From positions 1 to 15,023 of the forward strand of contig JAZQID010000029.1 of NCBI GenBank assembly GCA_045540915.1: DNA of 15,023 nt. Reading direction: 5' to 3'. The notes under the pieces were generated by a model. The model was not told the DNA's origin, did no database searches, and saw only the letters and a list, made by a program, of their open reading frames with translations. The stretch comes from RGIG2206 sp045540915. Its GTDB lineage: Bacteria > Bacillota > Clostridia > Oscillospirales > Acutalibacteraceae. Of the stretch, positions 1 to 8,417 are shown piece by piece (within the stretch, counting starts at the first letter, position 1; each line of letters begins with the position of its first letter). A program made the translations under genes and the position numbers.

Positions 1-457
1 TCTCGGTGTTACCGAGGCTGGCGCCCTTCTCTCAGGAATAATTAAATCTTCCTGCGCTATCGGCGGACTTTTGCTTAACGGAATAGGGGATACCATTCGC
101 GTTTCTCTGACCGATGACCCTGTGGAAGAGGTCAAGGCAGGTATCGATATACTTAAATCGGTCGGTCTCAGGTCGGGTGGAGTTACAATTGTTTCCTGCC
201 CAACCTGCGGAAGAACCCGAATTAACGTGGTTGAGCTTGTTAAACAGGCAGAAGAACGCTTGATGGGACTAAATAAGGACATTAAGGTTGCTATAATGGG
301 TTGTGTGGTCAACGGGCCGGGTGAGGCTCGTGAGGCCGATATCGGCATCGCAGGCGGCGACAAGTGCGGAGTTTTGATTCGCAAGGGTGAGGTCATCCGT
401 AAGGTCGACGAGGACCGATTGCTTGATGAACTTATTAATGAGATAGAGAGGATGTAA
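1..457 (+). CDS. ispG: 4-hydroxy-3-methylbut-2-en-1-yl diphosphate synthase, C-terminal part
   Basis: This is the 3' end of a gene that begins outside the window; the reading frame is open from base 2 (LGVTEAG...) with no break. IspG converts 2-C-methyl-erythritol 2,4-cyclodiphosphate to HMBPP in the MEP isoprenoid pathway, using a [4Fe-4S] cluster. What is seen: the family stretch GIGDTIRVSLT, the CPTCGR pair of cluster cysteines (codons at 197-199 and 206-208), the third cysteine at 302-304, and the NGPGEARE segment holding the glutamate that is the fourth cluster ligand in this family. The C-terminal cluster domain is therefore intact. The stop codon lies 3 bases before the polC start, so the two are very likely co-transcribed. 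An apparent TTG start at 71 is internal and not the real start. Confidence 0.96.
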   Translation, partial: LGVTEAGALLSGIIKSSCAIGGLLLNGIGDTIRVSLTDDPVEEVKAGIDILKSVGLRSGGVTIVSCPTCGRTRINVVELVKQAEERLMGLNKDIKVAIMGCVVNGPGEAREADIGIAGGDKCGVLIRKGEVIRKVDEDRLLDELINEIERM

Positions 458-460
458 ATA

Positions 461-3400
461 GTGAGTAAGGTTCCTTTCTCAACTGTTTTCGAGGGCGTTT
501 TTGATTATTCCTCGCTCGGCAGGGAGATCGAAAATGTATGTGTTACCCATGCAAAATTAGACCGAGAACAGCGGTCAGTTTCGCTTGGTTTATCGGTAAA
601 CAGGGCGATTACTCATAAATGGTATCAAAGTCTGCTCGATACGGTCGTGTCGGGCTTGAATTTGCATAAAATAGATTGCGACCTCTCCTTTGACGGCGTT
701 GAGCTTGACGATAAAGGGGTCAGGTTTGCTATCGATGAGTTAACTGTCAACAACGCTTCTCTTGGCGGTGTGTTTAATAATTGCGTTATAACCGTGTCGT
801 CAGACAGGGTAAATATTGCTTTGAAAAACGGCGGTATGTCTGCGCTTGATTCCATCGATGTAAAACTTGCCGCGAGACTCAATGCTTTGTTTAACACTAA
901 GGTGAAGGTGGAGTTCTCAGGGGAACTTGAAGCCACAGAGGTGGTCATTCCCAAAGAGGTGCTTGAAGCAGGCTCCAAGAAGGAGAAAAAACCTGTCCGA
1001 CTTGACCCGCCGTCCGACGGATTGCCCGTTTACCTCGATTCTGCACGCGTTTTGTGGTCGAAATTTGCAGGCTCATCTAAGATCAACGGCAAGCCGATTT
1101 CAATCGATAGCCTCAGTCCTGACCTTGGCAACTGTGTAATTTGGGGCGAGATATTCAAGGTCGATACCAACCCGACACGCGCAGGAGACAAGCTGCGTGT
1201 TAATGTGTTTATCACCGATTACACCAACTCGACCCAGTTGAAGATGTATATTCCCGTGCGCGAAGCAGGGTGGATCAGCGACCTTTTCCCAGGTGTATGC
1301 CTTTTGGTAAAGGGCTCACTTGAAAACGATAAGTACGAGAACGACTATGTTTTCAGCCCTACCATCGTCAGCGTTGTCGACAAATATGTCGTTGCCGACA
1401 GGGCAGATGAGAAGCGCGTAGAGCTTCATCTGCACACCAATATGTCTCAGATGGACGGTATGACCACCGCTTCTGAACTTATAAAACGCGCTCACGATTG
1501 GGGACACCGCGCTGTTGCTATCACCGATCACGGCGTTGTTCAGGCCTTTCCTGAAATTATGAATACGGTAGATAAAATTCGCAAGAAGGACCCCGATTTT
1601 AAGGCTATCTACGGAATGGAGTCCTATTTTGTCAATGATATGGTGCCTGCCATCAACGGTAAATGCGCTGAGTCACTCGACGGAGAGTTCATCGTGTTTG
1701 ACTTCGAGACGACCGGCTTCAGTCCGGTCAACGACCGTATCACCGAGATTGGCGCCGTTTTGGTGAGAAACGGCGAGGTGGTTGATACCTTTTCATCCCT
1801 TGTAAATCCTCAGATGCCGATACCCAGCAGGGTGGTCGAGGTTACGGGTATTACCGACGATATGGTCAAGGATGCTCCAACCGAGAAGGAGATAATGCCC
1901 AAGTTCTTCGAGTTTATCGGCGGCAGACTGCTTGTTGCCCACAACGCTCCCTTCGATATGTCATTTGCGAGAGCATCTGCTCTTAGGCTCGGAGTTGTCC
2001 TTGAAAATCCTTACTGTGACACTGTGCCTATGGCGAGGGTGCTTGTGCCTGATATCAAAAATCACAAGCTTGACTCGGTTGCGAAGGCCCTCGATCTCGG
2101 CGAATTTAACCATCACCGTGCGGTCGACGATGCAACCGTGCTTGCACATATTTTCATCAAACTGCTCCTTCGCCTTAAGGAAAGTTCTCGCGGCGAGTGC
2201 AAGGTGATCGATGATGTCAACAGTTACCTTGCAGGCGGCGACCCGAGGACTTTGCACAGGTATCACCAGATAATTCTTGTGCGCAACCTTGTGGGACTAA
2301 AGAACCTTTACAAGCTTGTATCCCTATCAAATTTGAAGTATTATCAGACCAAGGGTGCAAATCGCAAGCCTCTCGTTCCTAAGAGTGAGCTTGTCAACCT
2401 GCGCGACGGCCTGATTATAGGCAGCGCCTGCGAGCAGGGTGAACTCTATCAGGCGGTGCTTGATAATCGTCCGTGGGGCGAACTGCTCGACATTGCATCC
2501 TTCTATGATTTTCTCGAAATTCAGCCAAACGGTAATAATGAGTTTATGCTTCGCAACGGTAAGGTCAAGTCTGAGGAAGAACTCAATGCCATCAATAAGA
2601 CCATTATTAAGATTGGCGAGAAGCTGAAGAAGCCTGTTGTTGCCACCGGTGACGTGCACTTCCTCAATAAGTCAGACGCCAAATTCCGCGCTATTCTTAT
2701 GGCCGGTCAGGGCTTCCCTGATGCCGACCAACAGGCGCCCTTGTATTTCAAGACTACCGAGGAGATGCTCTCCGACTTTGCCTATCTCGGAAAGAACAAG
2801 GCTTACGAAGTGGTCGTTAAGAACCCAAATAAGATTGCTGACCTCGTTGAGTATATAAGACCCATTCCGCAAGGTAACTTCCCGCCGACCATTCCGGGTT
2901 CGGACGAGATAATAACCGAGGTTACATACAACAAGGCCTACGAGATGTACGGCAATCCGCTTCCTGAGATTGTCCAGAAGAGACTGGATAAGGAACTTGG
3001 CTCCATCATCAAGAACGGATTCTCCATTATGTACGTTACGGCGCAGAAATTGGTTGCCGATTCGGTCGAGCACGGATATCTTGTCGGCTCGCGTGGTTCG
3101 GTCGGCTCTTCATTCGTTGCGACGATGGCAGGAATTTCCGAAGTCAACCCGCTTGAGCCGCACTATGTCTGCCCGAAATGTAAGTACAGTGAATTTATTA
3201 CCGGCGGCTCATACGGCTCGGGATTTGACCTTCCACAGAAGAACTGCCCCCATTGTAACACCGATATGATACGCGACGGTCACGATATTCCCTTCGAGAC
3301 CTTCCTCGGCTTCGACGGGGATAAGACCCCTGATATCGATCTTAACTTCTCGGGCGAGTATCAATCGAGCGCCCATAAGTTCACCGAGACCCTGTTCGGA

Positions 3401-4777
3401 CCCGAAAACGTTTTCAAGGCGGGAACTATTGCAACCGTTGCCGACAAGACCGCCTTTGGTTACGTCAAGAAGTACGCCGAGGAAAGAGGCTTGCTTCTCA
3501 ATAAGGCTGAGACCGAGCGTTTGACCATCGGCTGTACCGGTGTTAAACGCACGACGGGTCAGCATCCAGGCGGAATGGTCGTTGTTCCGCGTGAGTTTGA
3601 GGTTTACGACTTTTGTCCCGTCCAGCATCCTGCTGACGACGTCAACAGTGATACTGTAACCACCCACTTCGATTTCCATTCGATCCACGACACCATTTTG
3701 AAGCTGGACGAGCTCGGACACGATGTGCCGACCATCTATAAGTACCTTGAGGAGTACACGGGTATTCCTGTTATGGATGTGTCGATGAGTGACCCCGAGG
3801 TAATGAGCCTGTTTATATCGACCGAGGCCCTCGGAGTTACACCCGAGCAGATTGGCTCGCAGACAGGCACCTTCTCGCTGCCCGAATTTGGTACCAATTT
3901 CGTTCGTGAAATGCTTGTTGAATGTAAGCCGCGTACCTTCTCCGACCTCTTACAGATAAGCGGACTGTCCCACGGTACAGACGTTTGGCTCGGCAACGCT
4001 CAGGAGCTTATCAAGAACGGCATCTGCACCATTTCGGAGGTTATCGGAACCCGTGACGGAATTATGACCTACCTGTTGTACAAGGGATTGCCATCAAAAA
4101 TGGCCTTTAACATTATGGAGAAGGTCCGAAAGGGAATGGTCGCCTCAGGTAAGCTTGAGCCTGAAAAATGGAACGAAATGAAGGAGACTATGCGCGAGCA
4201 CGGTGTTCCTGAATGGTATATGGATAGCTGCCAGAAGATCAAGTATATGTTCCCGAAGGCACACGCTTCGGCATACGTTATTTCCGCTTTGCGACTCGGT
4301 TGGTACAAGGTGCACCGTCCCGTTGAATATTATGCCGCGTACTTCACTGTTCGCGGTGAAGAGCTTGACGCCAAGACCATACTGGGTGGCAAGCCTGCTA
4401 TTCAGGCGGCTATGAATGAGATAATCGCCAAGGGTATGCAGGCTAACGCCAAGGATAAGGCAGGTTTGGCGATGCTTCAGATAGTCAACGAGATGCTCGA
4501 AAGAGGCATTGAGTTCTTGCCGATAGACTTCTACAAGTCTGAAGCGCGCAGATACGTCGTTGAGGACGGAAAGATCCGTTTGCCCTTCAACTCAATAAGT
4601 GGAATCGGTGACAACGCTGCCGAAGAAATTGTCAAGGCGGCCCATAAGGAAGGCGGATATATGTCGAAGGATGAGCTGACTATGTTCGGCGGCATCGGTA
4701 AGTCGACCGTTGCGACCCTGACCGACCTTCACGTTCTTGACTTTCTGCCTGATTCTAACCAAATTTCATTCTTTTAA
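461..4777 (+). CDS. polC: DNA polymerase III alpha subunit, Gram-positive PolC type
   Basis: Replicative DNA polymerase of Firmicutes with built-in proofreading, 1438 residues, a normal length for the family. Order of domains: an N-terminal domain (about 1-200), an OB fold (about 210-310), a PHP domain starting at HLHT (residues 323-326), and a DEDDh 3'-5' exonuclease inserted into it with DFETTG at 414-419, HNAPFD at 494-499 and HRAVDD at 552-557. The polymerase core follows, with a zinc-binding pair CPKC (904-907) and CPHC (929-932). The probable catalytic aspartates are D958 and D960 in PDIDLN and D1083 in LKLDELG, by comparison with the family. The start is a GTG at 461 with GAGAGG about 9 bases before it, overlapping the end of ispG, which implies coupling with ispG. 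No truncation or frameshift is seen. The C-terminus ends in a short hydrophobic tail (QISFF). Confidence 0.98.
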   Translation: MSKVPFSTVFEGVFDYSSLGREIENVCVTHAKLDREQRSVSLGLSVNRAITHKWYQSLLDTVVSGLNLHKIDCDLSFDGVELDDKGVRFAIDELTVNNASLGGVFNNCVITVSSDRVNIALKNGGMSALDSIDVKLAARLNALFNTKVKVEFSGELEATEVVIPKEVLEAGSKKEKKPVRLDPPSDGLPVYLDSARVLWSKFAGSSKINGKPISIDSLSPDLGNCVIWGEIFKVDTNPTRAGDKLRVNVFITDYTNSTQLKMYIPVREAGWISDLFPGVCLLVKGSLENDKYENDYVFSPTIVSVVDKYVVADRADEKRVELHLHTNMSQMDGMTTASELIKRAHDWGHRAVAITDHGVVQAFPEIMNTVDKIRKKDPDFKAIYGMESYFVNDMVPAINGKCAESLDGEFIVFDFETTGFSPVNDRITEIGAVLVRNGEVVDTFSSLVNPQMPIPSRVVEVTGITDDMVKDAPTEKEIMPKFFEFIGGRLLVAHNAPFDMSFARASALRLGVVLENPYCDTVPMARVLVPDIKNHKLDSVAKALDLGEFNHHRAVDDATVLAHIFIKLLLRLKESSRGECKVIDDVNSYLAGGDPRTLHRYHQIILVRNLVGLKNLYKLVSLSNLKYYQTKGANRKPLVPKSELVNLRDGLIIGSACEQGELYQAVLDNRPWGELLDIASFYDFLEIQPNGNNEFMLRNGKVKSEEELNAINKTIIKIGEKLKKPVVATGDVHFLNKSDAKFRAILMAGQGFPDADQQAPLYFKTTEEMLSDFAYLGKNKAYEVVVKNPNKIADLVEYIRPIPQGNFPPTIPGSDEIITEVTYNKAYEMYGNPLPEIVQKRLDKELGSIIKNGFSIMYVTAQKLVADSVEHGYLVGSRGSVGSSFVATMAGISEVNPLEPHYVCPKCKYSEFITGGSYGSGFDLPQKNCPHCNTDMIRDGHDIPFETFLGFDGDKTPDIDLNFSGEYQSSAHKFTETLFGPENVFKAGTIATVADKTAFGYVKKYAEERGLLLNKAETERLTIGCTGVKRTTGQHPGGMVVVPREFEVYDFCPVQHPADDVNSDTVTTHFDFHSIHDTILKLDELGHDVPTIYKYLEEYTGIPVMDVSMSDPEVMSLFISTEALGVTPEQIGSQTGTFSLPEFGTNFVREMLVECKPRTFSDLLQISGLSHGTDVWLGNAQELIKNGICTISEVIGTRDGIMTYLLYKGLPSKMAFNIMEKVRKGMVASGKLEPEKWNEMKETMREHGVPEWYMDSCQKIKYMFPKAHASAYVISALRLGWYKVHRPVEYYAAYFTVRGEELDAKTILGGKPAIQAAMNEIIAKGMQANAKDKAGLAMLQIVNEMLERGIEFLPIDFYKSEARRYVVEDGKIRLPFNSISGIGDNAAEEIVKAAHKEGGYMSKDELTMFGGIGKSTVATLTDLHVLDFLPDSNQISFF

Positions 4778-4780
4778 AAC

Positions 4781-4815
4781 AAAAAACCATACGCCGAGTA
4801 CGGCGTATGGTTTTT
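4781..4815. terminator. Bidirectional intrinsic terminator between polC and the XRE regulator
   Basis: A perfect 10-base-pair stem, CCATACGCCG (4787-4796) and CGGCGTATGG (4801-4810), with loop AGTA. It is flanked by six A on the left and five T on the right, so it works for transcripts from both directions. It begins 9 bases after the polC stop and ends 4 bases before the stop of the convergent regulator gene. Confidence 0.93.
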
Positions 4816-4819
4816 CTGA

Positions 4820-5188
4820 TCAATCGAGGTTTTTCAGTCGCTCATTAATGAGCTCGTCGATCATTTCGCGGGATTCGTTGTCGAGCTGGCGGATCTTCAA
4901 GATCCGTGCGCGCTCCTGCTGGGTAAGCTCAAGCTGGGGGATAGGCTCATAGGGTGGGGGGTTCTCAGCAACAACAGGCGTATCATGTTTAATATTGAGC
5001 AATTCTTCTATCGATACATTGAAGATCTTTGACAGTCTTATCAATGAATCGATGGAAGGAGAGGTTCTGCCGCTTTCGTAGTAGCTGTAGGTAGAGCGGT
5101 CAATATTCAACTGATCTGCTATGAACTGCTGGTTCCAACCTTGACTTTTGCGATATAGCCTAAGGGTTTTTCCTAATTCGACTTGCAA
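4820..5188 (-). CDS. XRE-family helix-turn-helix transcriptional regulator
   Basis: A probable DNA-binding repressor of 122 residues. The N-terminal 65 residues are a Cro/CI-type helix-turn-helix: ELGKTLRLYRKSQGWNQQ, then IADQLNIDRSTYSYYESG, then IDSLIRLSKIFNVSIEELL. A proline-rich linker follows (PPPYEPIP), then a charged helical tail from about residue 92 (LTQQERARILKIRQLDNESR). Such tails often serve in dimerisation, which is inferred here. I place the start at the TTG whose first base is 5188, because AGGAGGTG sits at the right distance before it and the helix-turn-helix begins straight away. A longer reading back to an ATG at 5275 would add 29 unlikely residues across the promoter region. 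It is divergent from the DUF1934-argS operon and could control itself or that operon, but its target cannot be told from the sequence. Confidence 0.88.
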   Translation of the reverse strand: MQVELGKTLRLYRKSQGWNQQFIADQLNIDRSTYSYYESGRTSPSIDSLIRLSKIFNVSIEELLNIKHDTPVVAENPPPYEPIPQLELTQQERARILKIRQLDNESREMIDELINERLKNLD

Positions 5189-5193
5189 AACGA

Positions 5194-5201
5194 CACCTCC
5201 T
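5194..5201 (-). promoter_or_regulatory. Ribosome binding site that sets a TTG start
   Basis: Reading on the minus strand, AGGAGGTG lies 5 bases before the TTG codon of the XRE gene (7 bases from the AGGAGG core). It decides for TTG over the upstream ATG, which has no such site. Confidence 0.8.
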
Positions 5202-5249
5202 ATACATTGTGATACTCTAAACATAATAAAACATTTTTCGACAAAAAGG

Positions 5250-5266
5250 CGTGAACAGACTTCACG
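5250..5266. promoter_or_regulatory. Candidate operator: inverted repeat in the divergent intergenic region
   Basis: CGTGAA, 5-base spacer CAGAC, TTCACG: a perfect 6+6 dyad about 60 bases upstream of the XRE start and about 90 upstream of the DUF1934 start. Its place between two divergent genes and the adjacent regulator make it a possible operator. This is inference; a single short dyad can arise by chance. Confidence 0.35.
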
Positions 5267-5333
5267 ACTAAGCATTATATATTATTTTATTAATTTTAAT
5301 ATTATGATTGATAAATTTATCCAAATGTGTTAT

Positions 5334-5339
5334 TATAAT
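5334..5339 (+). promoter_or_regulatory. Probable -10 box of the DUF1934-argS-ruvX operon
   Basis: A consensus TATAAT lies 20 bases before the DUF1934 start codon. The only good -35 match, TTGATA at 5308-5313, is 20 bases away, longer than the usual 16-18, so only the -10 element is called. Confidence 0.5.
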
Positions 5340-5358
5340 TGTTCAAGGGGTGATCAGG

Positions 5359-5772
5359 ATGGCCGATGTTGTTATCGAAATCAAAAGCACTATTTCGTCT
5401 GATTCTACCGATACGGTCGTTGTAAATACCCTTGGTAAAATGACGTATGAGAATGGTATATATTGCCTGAGTTACGAGGAGACCGATCAGGATGGCGACG
5501 TTACCGACACGTTGATAAAAATTGACCAAGATACCGTTACTATTCAGCGAAAGGGCAGTATGAGATCGTGTCTTACCGTTCGAGAGGGCGAAAGATACAT
5601 TTCGCAGTACGAGGCGGCTTACGGCTCGTTCAGCGTTGGAATTACTGGCAAGCGTGTCCGCTCGTTTCTTGATGAAAATGGCGGTCGAGTACTGCTTGAG
5701 TATGAAGTTGATACAAATGGCTCATTATTGAGCAATAATATAATCGAAATTAATGTCAGGAGGAATCACTGA
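5359..5772 (+). CDS. DUF1934 family protein (YwiB-like)
   Basis: A cytosolic protein of 137 residues with many beta-strand-like stretches (VVIEIKSTIS, VVVNTLGKMTYENGIYCLSY, TLIKIDQDTVTIQRKG, LLEYEVD) and the family pattern in which a strand-rich body ends in N-x-I-E-I. DUF1934 is known as a calycin-like barrel family of unclear function, and in Bacillus the member YwiB also lies next to argS; this context supports the call. I chose the ATG at 5359 because AAGGGG (5345-5350) lies 8 bases before it; an earlier ATG at 5308 would begin inside the promoter. Its TGA stop overlaps the argS ATG by one base (TGATG), so translation of argS is likely coupled to it. No catalytic motif is visible. Confidence 0.85.
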   Translation: MADVVIEIKSTISSDSTDTVVVNTLGKMTYENGIYCLSYEETDQDGDVTDTLIKIDQDTVTIQRKGSMRSCLTVREGERYISQYEAAYGSFSVGITGKRVRSFLDENGGRVLLEYEVDTNGSLLSNNIIEINVRRNH

Positions 5773-7460
5773 TGTCCAAAATAGTAGACGTAGCACTGTC
5801 CGATATCAGAAATGCCGTGCTTGAAGCGGCCGGCAAGGCGGTTGCCGACGGAAAATTTCCGCAGGAGGAACTGCCTTCATTCACCATTGAAGTGCCTGCC
5901 GACCGAACCCACGGCGATTATGCGGTAAACGCCGCTATGGTATGGGCGCGTGCCTTGCATAACGCACCTAGAAAGATTGCCGAGACCCTTGGCGAGTATT
6001 TCGACTTCTCTGGTACTTATATCGACCGATTCGAGATCGCAGGCCCCGGATTTATCAATATCTTCCTCTCTGCAAGATATTATTCCGATATCCTGAAGGA
6101 TGTCGAGGCACAAGGCGAAAATTACGGCCGTTCCACCTATGGCGGCGGCAAGAAGGTGCTCGTTGAGTTTGTTTCGGCCAATCCCACCGGACCTATGCAC
6201 ATTGGTAACGCCCGTGGCGGCGCACTCGGCGATTGTCTTGCGTCTGTGCTTGACTATGCCGGATATGAGGTTGCGCGCGAGTTCTATGTCAATGACAGCG
6301 GAAACCAGATCGAGAAGTTCAAGACTTCGCTCGAAGTGAGATATCTTCAGCAGTTGGGTCAGCAGATTGAGATGCCCGAGGATGCATATTTCGGCGACGA
6401 TATCGTTGCTCACGCTAAGAATTTCATCGAGAAGTACGGTGACTCTTATGCCAATGTCGAGTCTGAAGAACGTCGTCAGGCTCTCTGCGACTTCGCTTTG
6501 CCTGTAAATATTGACAAGTTGCACACCGACCTTGCCAAATATCGCATTAACTACGACCGTTGGTTCAAGGAATCGGAGCTTCACAACGACGGCTCGGTGG
6601 AGCGTATAATTGAAAAGCTGGTTGCAAGCGGCCACACTTATGAGCTTGAGGGTGCCCTTTGGTTCAGGTCTACCGATTTCGGCGAGGACAAGGACCGCGT
6701 GCTTGTGCGTGCAAACGGGGTGCCTACCTATTTTGTACCCGACATCGCATATCACTACAACAAGCTCGAGGAGCGCAAATTTGATATCGCCATTGATATA
6801 TTGGGTGCAGACCATCACGGATACGTTCCGCGTATGAAGGCGGCTTTACAGGCCCTTGGAGTCGATCCTGAGCGCCTTAACGTCGTTATTATGCAGATGG
6901 TGCGTCTTATCAAGAATGGCGAGACCTATAAGCTGTCCAAACGTTCAGGAAAGGCGGTTACCTTGGAGACCTTGCTTGACGAGGTTCCCATCGATGCTGC
7001 TCGACTCTTCTTCAACCTGCGTGAGCCTAACAGCCACCTTGAGTTTGACCTCGACCTTGCGGTTGAACAGTCCTCTCAGAACCCTGTCTATTACGTTCAG
7101 TACGCTCACGCGCGTATCTGCAGTATCATCAAGAATCTTGCCGCAGAGTCGGTTGAGTTCCGCTCGGTAAACGCCGATGATCTTGATTGCCTGACCGAGC
7201 CTGCCGAAAGGGATATCATCCGTCAGCTTTCTTCACTTGAGGATGAGATCGTTTTGGCCGCCAAGCAGTATGACCCGTCAAAGATAACCCGCTTCGTCAT
7301 CGAGCTTGCAACCCAGTTCCACCGTTATTACAATTCCTGCCGTGTTAAGTGTGATGATGAAAAGCTGATGTATGCGAGACTGTTCCTTTGCGTGCAGGTT
7401 CGCAGCGTTATCAGAAACGTTTTGCGTATGCTCAACATTGACGCGCCCGACGTAATGTAA
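5772..7460 (+). CDS. argS: Arginyl-tRNA synthetase
   Basis: Class I aminoacyl-tRNA synthetase that charges tRNA-Arg with arginine in the cytosol. The 562 residues match the usual length. Seen in order: the N-terminal additional domain (about 1-110), the catalytic core with VEFVSANPTGPMHIGNARGG, where HIGN at 143-146 is the HIGH motif, the stretch FYVNDSGNQI that follows it, GADHHGYVPRMKAALQALG, and KLSKR at 387-391 in the place of KMSKS followed by SGKAVTL. The C-terminal DALR anticodon-binding domain starts near YYVQYAHARICSI. An AGGAGG at 5758-5763, inside the end of the DUF1934 gene, sets the ATG at 5772. No T-box leader is visible upstream. A ruvX gene follows 20 bases downstream, giving a three-gene operon. 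Confidence 0.98.
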   Translation: MSKIVDVALSDIRNAVLEAAGKAVADGKFPQEELPSFTIEVPADRTHGDYAVNAAMVWARALHNAPRKIAETLGEYFDFSGTYIDRFEIAGPGFINIFLSARYYSDILKDVEAQGENYGRSTYGGGKKVLVEFVSANPTGPMHIGNARGGALGDCLASVLDYAGYEVAREFYVNDSGNQIEKFKTSLEVRYLQQLGQQIEMPEDAYFGDDIVAHAKNFIEKYGDSYANVESEERRQALCDFALPVNIDKLHTDLAKYRINYDRWFKESELHNDGSVERIIEKLVASGHTYELEGALWFRSTDFGEDKDRVLVRANGVPTYFVPDIAYHYNKLEERKFDIAIDILGADHHGYVPRMKAALQALGVDPERLNVVIMQMVRLIKNGETYKLSKRSGKAVTLETLLDEVPIDAARLFFNLREPNSHLEFDLDLAVEQSSQNPVYYVQYAHARICSIIKNLAAESVEFRSVNADDLDCLTEPAERDIIRQLSSLEDEIVLAAKQYDPSKITRFVIELATQFHRYYNSCRVKCDDEKLMYARLFLCVQVRSVIRNVLRMLNIDAPDVM

Positions 7461-7480
7461 GGGCGAAAGGGAGATAACAG

Positions 7481-7906
7481 ATGGTAATAATGTCGGTTGA
7501 TCTCGGTCTTGTTCGAACAGGGGTGGCCGTCAGCGATGCAGGCGAGGTATATGCCTTTCCGCGCACCGTTATTCAGGAGAGAAGGACCGACCGATTGGTT
7601 GAGAAGATTTCTGCTCTTGCCGCTGAGTATCAGGCAGGGTTGATCGTGGTCGGCTATCCTAAGAATATGAATGGCTCTGTTGGAGAGCGTGCCGAGACCT
7701 GCGCCGCTATTGCTGAGATGATTAAAGAGGCAAGTGGCCTTGAAACTGTCCTTTGGGATGAGCGTTGCACTACGATTTCGGCATATACCACCCTTAACTC
7801 AAACAACGTCAGGGGAGCAAAGAGAAAGGCCGCGGTTGACGCAGAGGCCGCCTGTATCATACTGCAGGATTACCTTGATTTCCGCAAAAACACGGGTAAA
7901 CTGTAA
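7481..7906 (+). CDS. ruvX: Putative pre-16S rRNA nuclease / Holliday junction resolvase-like protein YqgF (RuvX)
   Basis: A 141-residue RNase H-fold protein. YqgF/RuvX members mature the 5' end of 16S rRNA and were earlier proposed as Holliday junction resolvases. Seen: the first strand VDLGLVRTGVAVSD with probable catalytic D7, the family stretch VVGYPKNMNGSVGERA (56-71), the WDERCTT motif with D93, E94 and R95, and a last acidic site in VDAEAACIILQDYL (D120). These four blocks are the hallmark of the family and all are present. The start at 7481 has AAGGGAG (7467-7473) 7 bases ahead; an ATG three codons later has a worse spacing. It is the last gene of the DUF1934-argS operon. No hairpin terminator is visible after it; a new promoter begins 5 bases after its stop. 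Confidence 0.92.
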   Translation: MVIMSVDLGLVRTGVAVSDAGEVYAFPRTVIQERRTDRLVEKISALAAEYQAGLIVVGYPKNMNGSVGERAETCAAIAEMIKEASGLETVLWDERCTTISAYTTLNSNNVRGAKRKAAVDAEAACIILQDYLDFRKNTGKL

Positions 7907-7911
7907 TTGAC

Positions 7912-7940
7912 TTGACTTTAGATTGGCAGTATGTTAAAAT
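7912..7940 (+). promoter_or_regulatory. Sigma-A-type promoter for the 96-residue gene
   Basis: TTGACT (7912-7917), 17-base spacer, TAAAAT (7935-7940). It starts 5 bases after the ruvX stop codon and gives a leader of about 40 bases before the GGAGGT site at 7975-7980. Confidence 0.85.
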
Positions 7941-7986
7941 TAGTCGGTCGGTAATGTCCGACTCATCCGAATTTGGAGGTATACCT

Positions 7987-8277
7987 ATGGCTAACGATAA
8001 GGAATTCCTTACCTATAAAGGCCGTCCGCTTGTACGCAAGGGGAACGAAATTTATTACGGTGATATGTCTGAGAAGTTTGTTATCCTGCTTCAGATCATG
8101 ACAACGAAGAAAGAGGGCGACCTTGAGATCGCCGATAAGGTCTTGGTTCAGCTTCTGAATACAGACAGCGACCTCAGACCGCGCGAGCGCATTGTTAAGA
8201 AGAGCGAGAAGTTCGGCCTTTACAATGCGATGGATATCGGCACCATCTGGCTTGAAAGGGCTCTCAGCAACAAGTAA
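7987..8277 (+). CDS. Conserved small protein of unknown function
   Basis: A 96-residue protein starting at the ATG at 7987, which has GGAGGT 6 bases before it; a longer reading back to 7912 would cross the promoter. I recognise it only as the kind of short protein common in Clostridia, without a named function. What can be seen: a strand pair at the N-terminus (EFLTYKGRPLVRKGNEIYYG), a hydrophobic strand KFVILLQIMTTKK, a second strand ADKVLVQLLNTD, a charged turn RPRERIVKKSEKFG, and a C-terminal helix MDIGTIWLERAL. There is no signal peptide, membrane segment or cysteine. It has its own strong promoter, and its end carries the promoter for the next gene. It may bind another protein or RNA, but nothing in the sequence proves this. 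Confidence 0.82.
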   Translation: MANDKEFLTYKGRPLVRKGNEIYYGDMSEKFVILLQIMTTKKEGDLEIADKVLVQLLNTDSDLRPRERIVKKSEKFGLYNAMDIGTIWLERALSNK

Positions 8278-8280
8278 TAT
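8252..8280 (+). promoter_or_regulatory. Promoter for the FMN riboswitch-ribU unit
   Basis: TTGAAA (8252-8257), 17-base spacer, TAATAT (8275-8280). It lies inside the end of the preceding gene, and the TAA stop of that gene is the first half of the -10 box. The expected start of transcription is near 8287, about 17 bases before the aptamer. Confidence 0.7.
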
Positions 8281-8303
8281 TGTTATATAAAGTTTAATAT
8301 GCT

Positions 8304-8408
8304 GTCTTCAGGGCGGAGTGAAAGTCTCCACCGGTGGTAAAGTCCACGAGCGTATGCTGAACGGGTGCAATTCCCGTACCGACGGTTATAGTCCGGATGA
8401 AAGAAGAT
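8304..8408 (+). ncRNA. FMN riboswitch (RFN element)
   Basis: The conserved blocks of the FMN aptamer are present in order: TCAGGGCGGAGTGAAAGTC, CCACCGGTGGTAAAGTCCACGAGC, the variable arm, then ACCGACGGTTATAGTCCGG and ATGAAAGAAGAT. The closing stem P1 is formed by GTCTTC (8304-8309) with GAAGAT (8403-8408). FMN binding normally favours the following terminator, so riboflavin uptake should fall when FMN is plentiful. The downstream gene is ribU, which fits exactly. Confidence 0.97.
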
Positions 8409-8417
8409 TATTTTTCG

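Noticed and set aside
5189..5275. N-terminal extension of the XRE regulator
   Set aside because: It would cross the intergenic region and candidate operator, while AGGAGGTG points to the TTG at 5188.
5308..5358. Earlier ATG for the DUF1934 gene
   Set aside because: It would place coding sequence over the TATAAT box and lacks a ribosome binding site; the ATG at 5359 has one.
5189..5771. T-box leader before argS
   Set aside because: The argS gene starts inside an operon directly behind DUF1934, and no T-box sequence (AGGGTGGNACCGCG-like) is visible in the leader of that operon.
5877..6818. Open frame of 313 codons on the minus strand opposite argS
   Set aside because: It is a shadow of argS codon use: no ribosome binding site, no recognisable motif, and argS is fully supported on the other strand.
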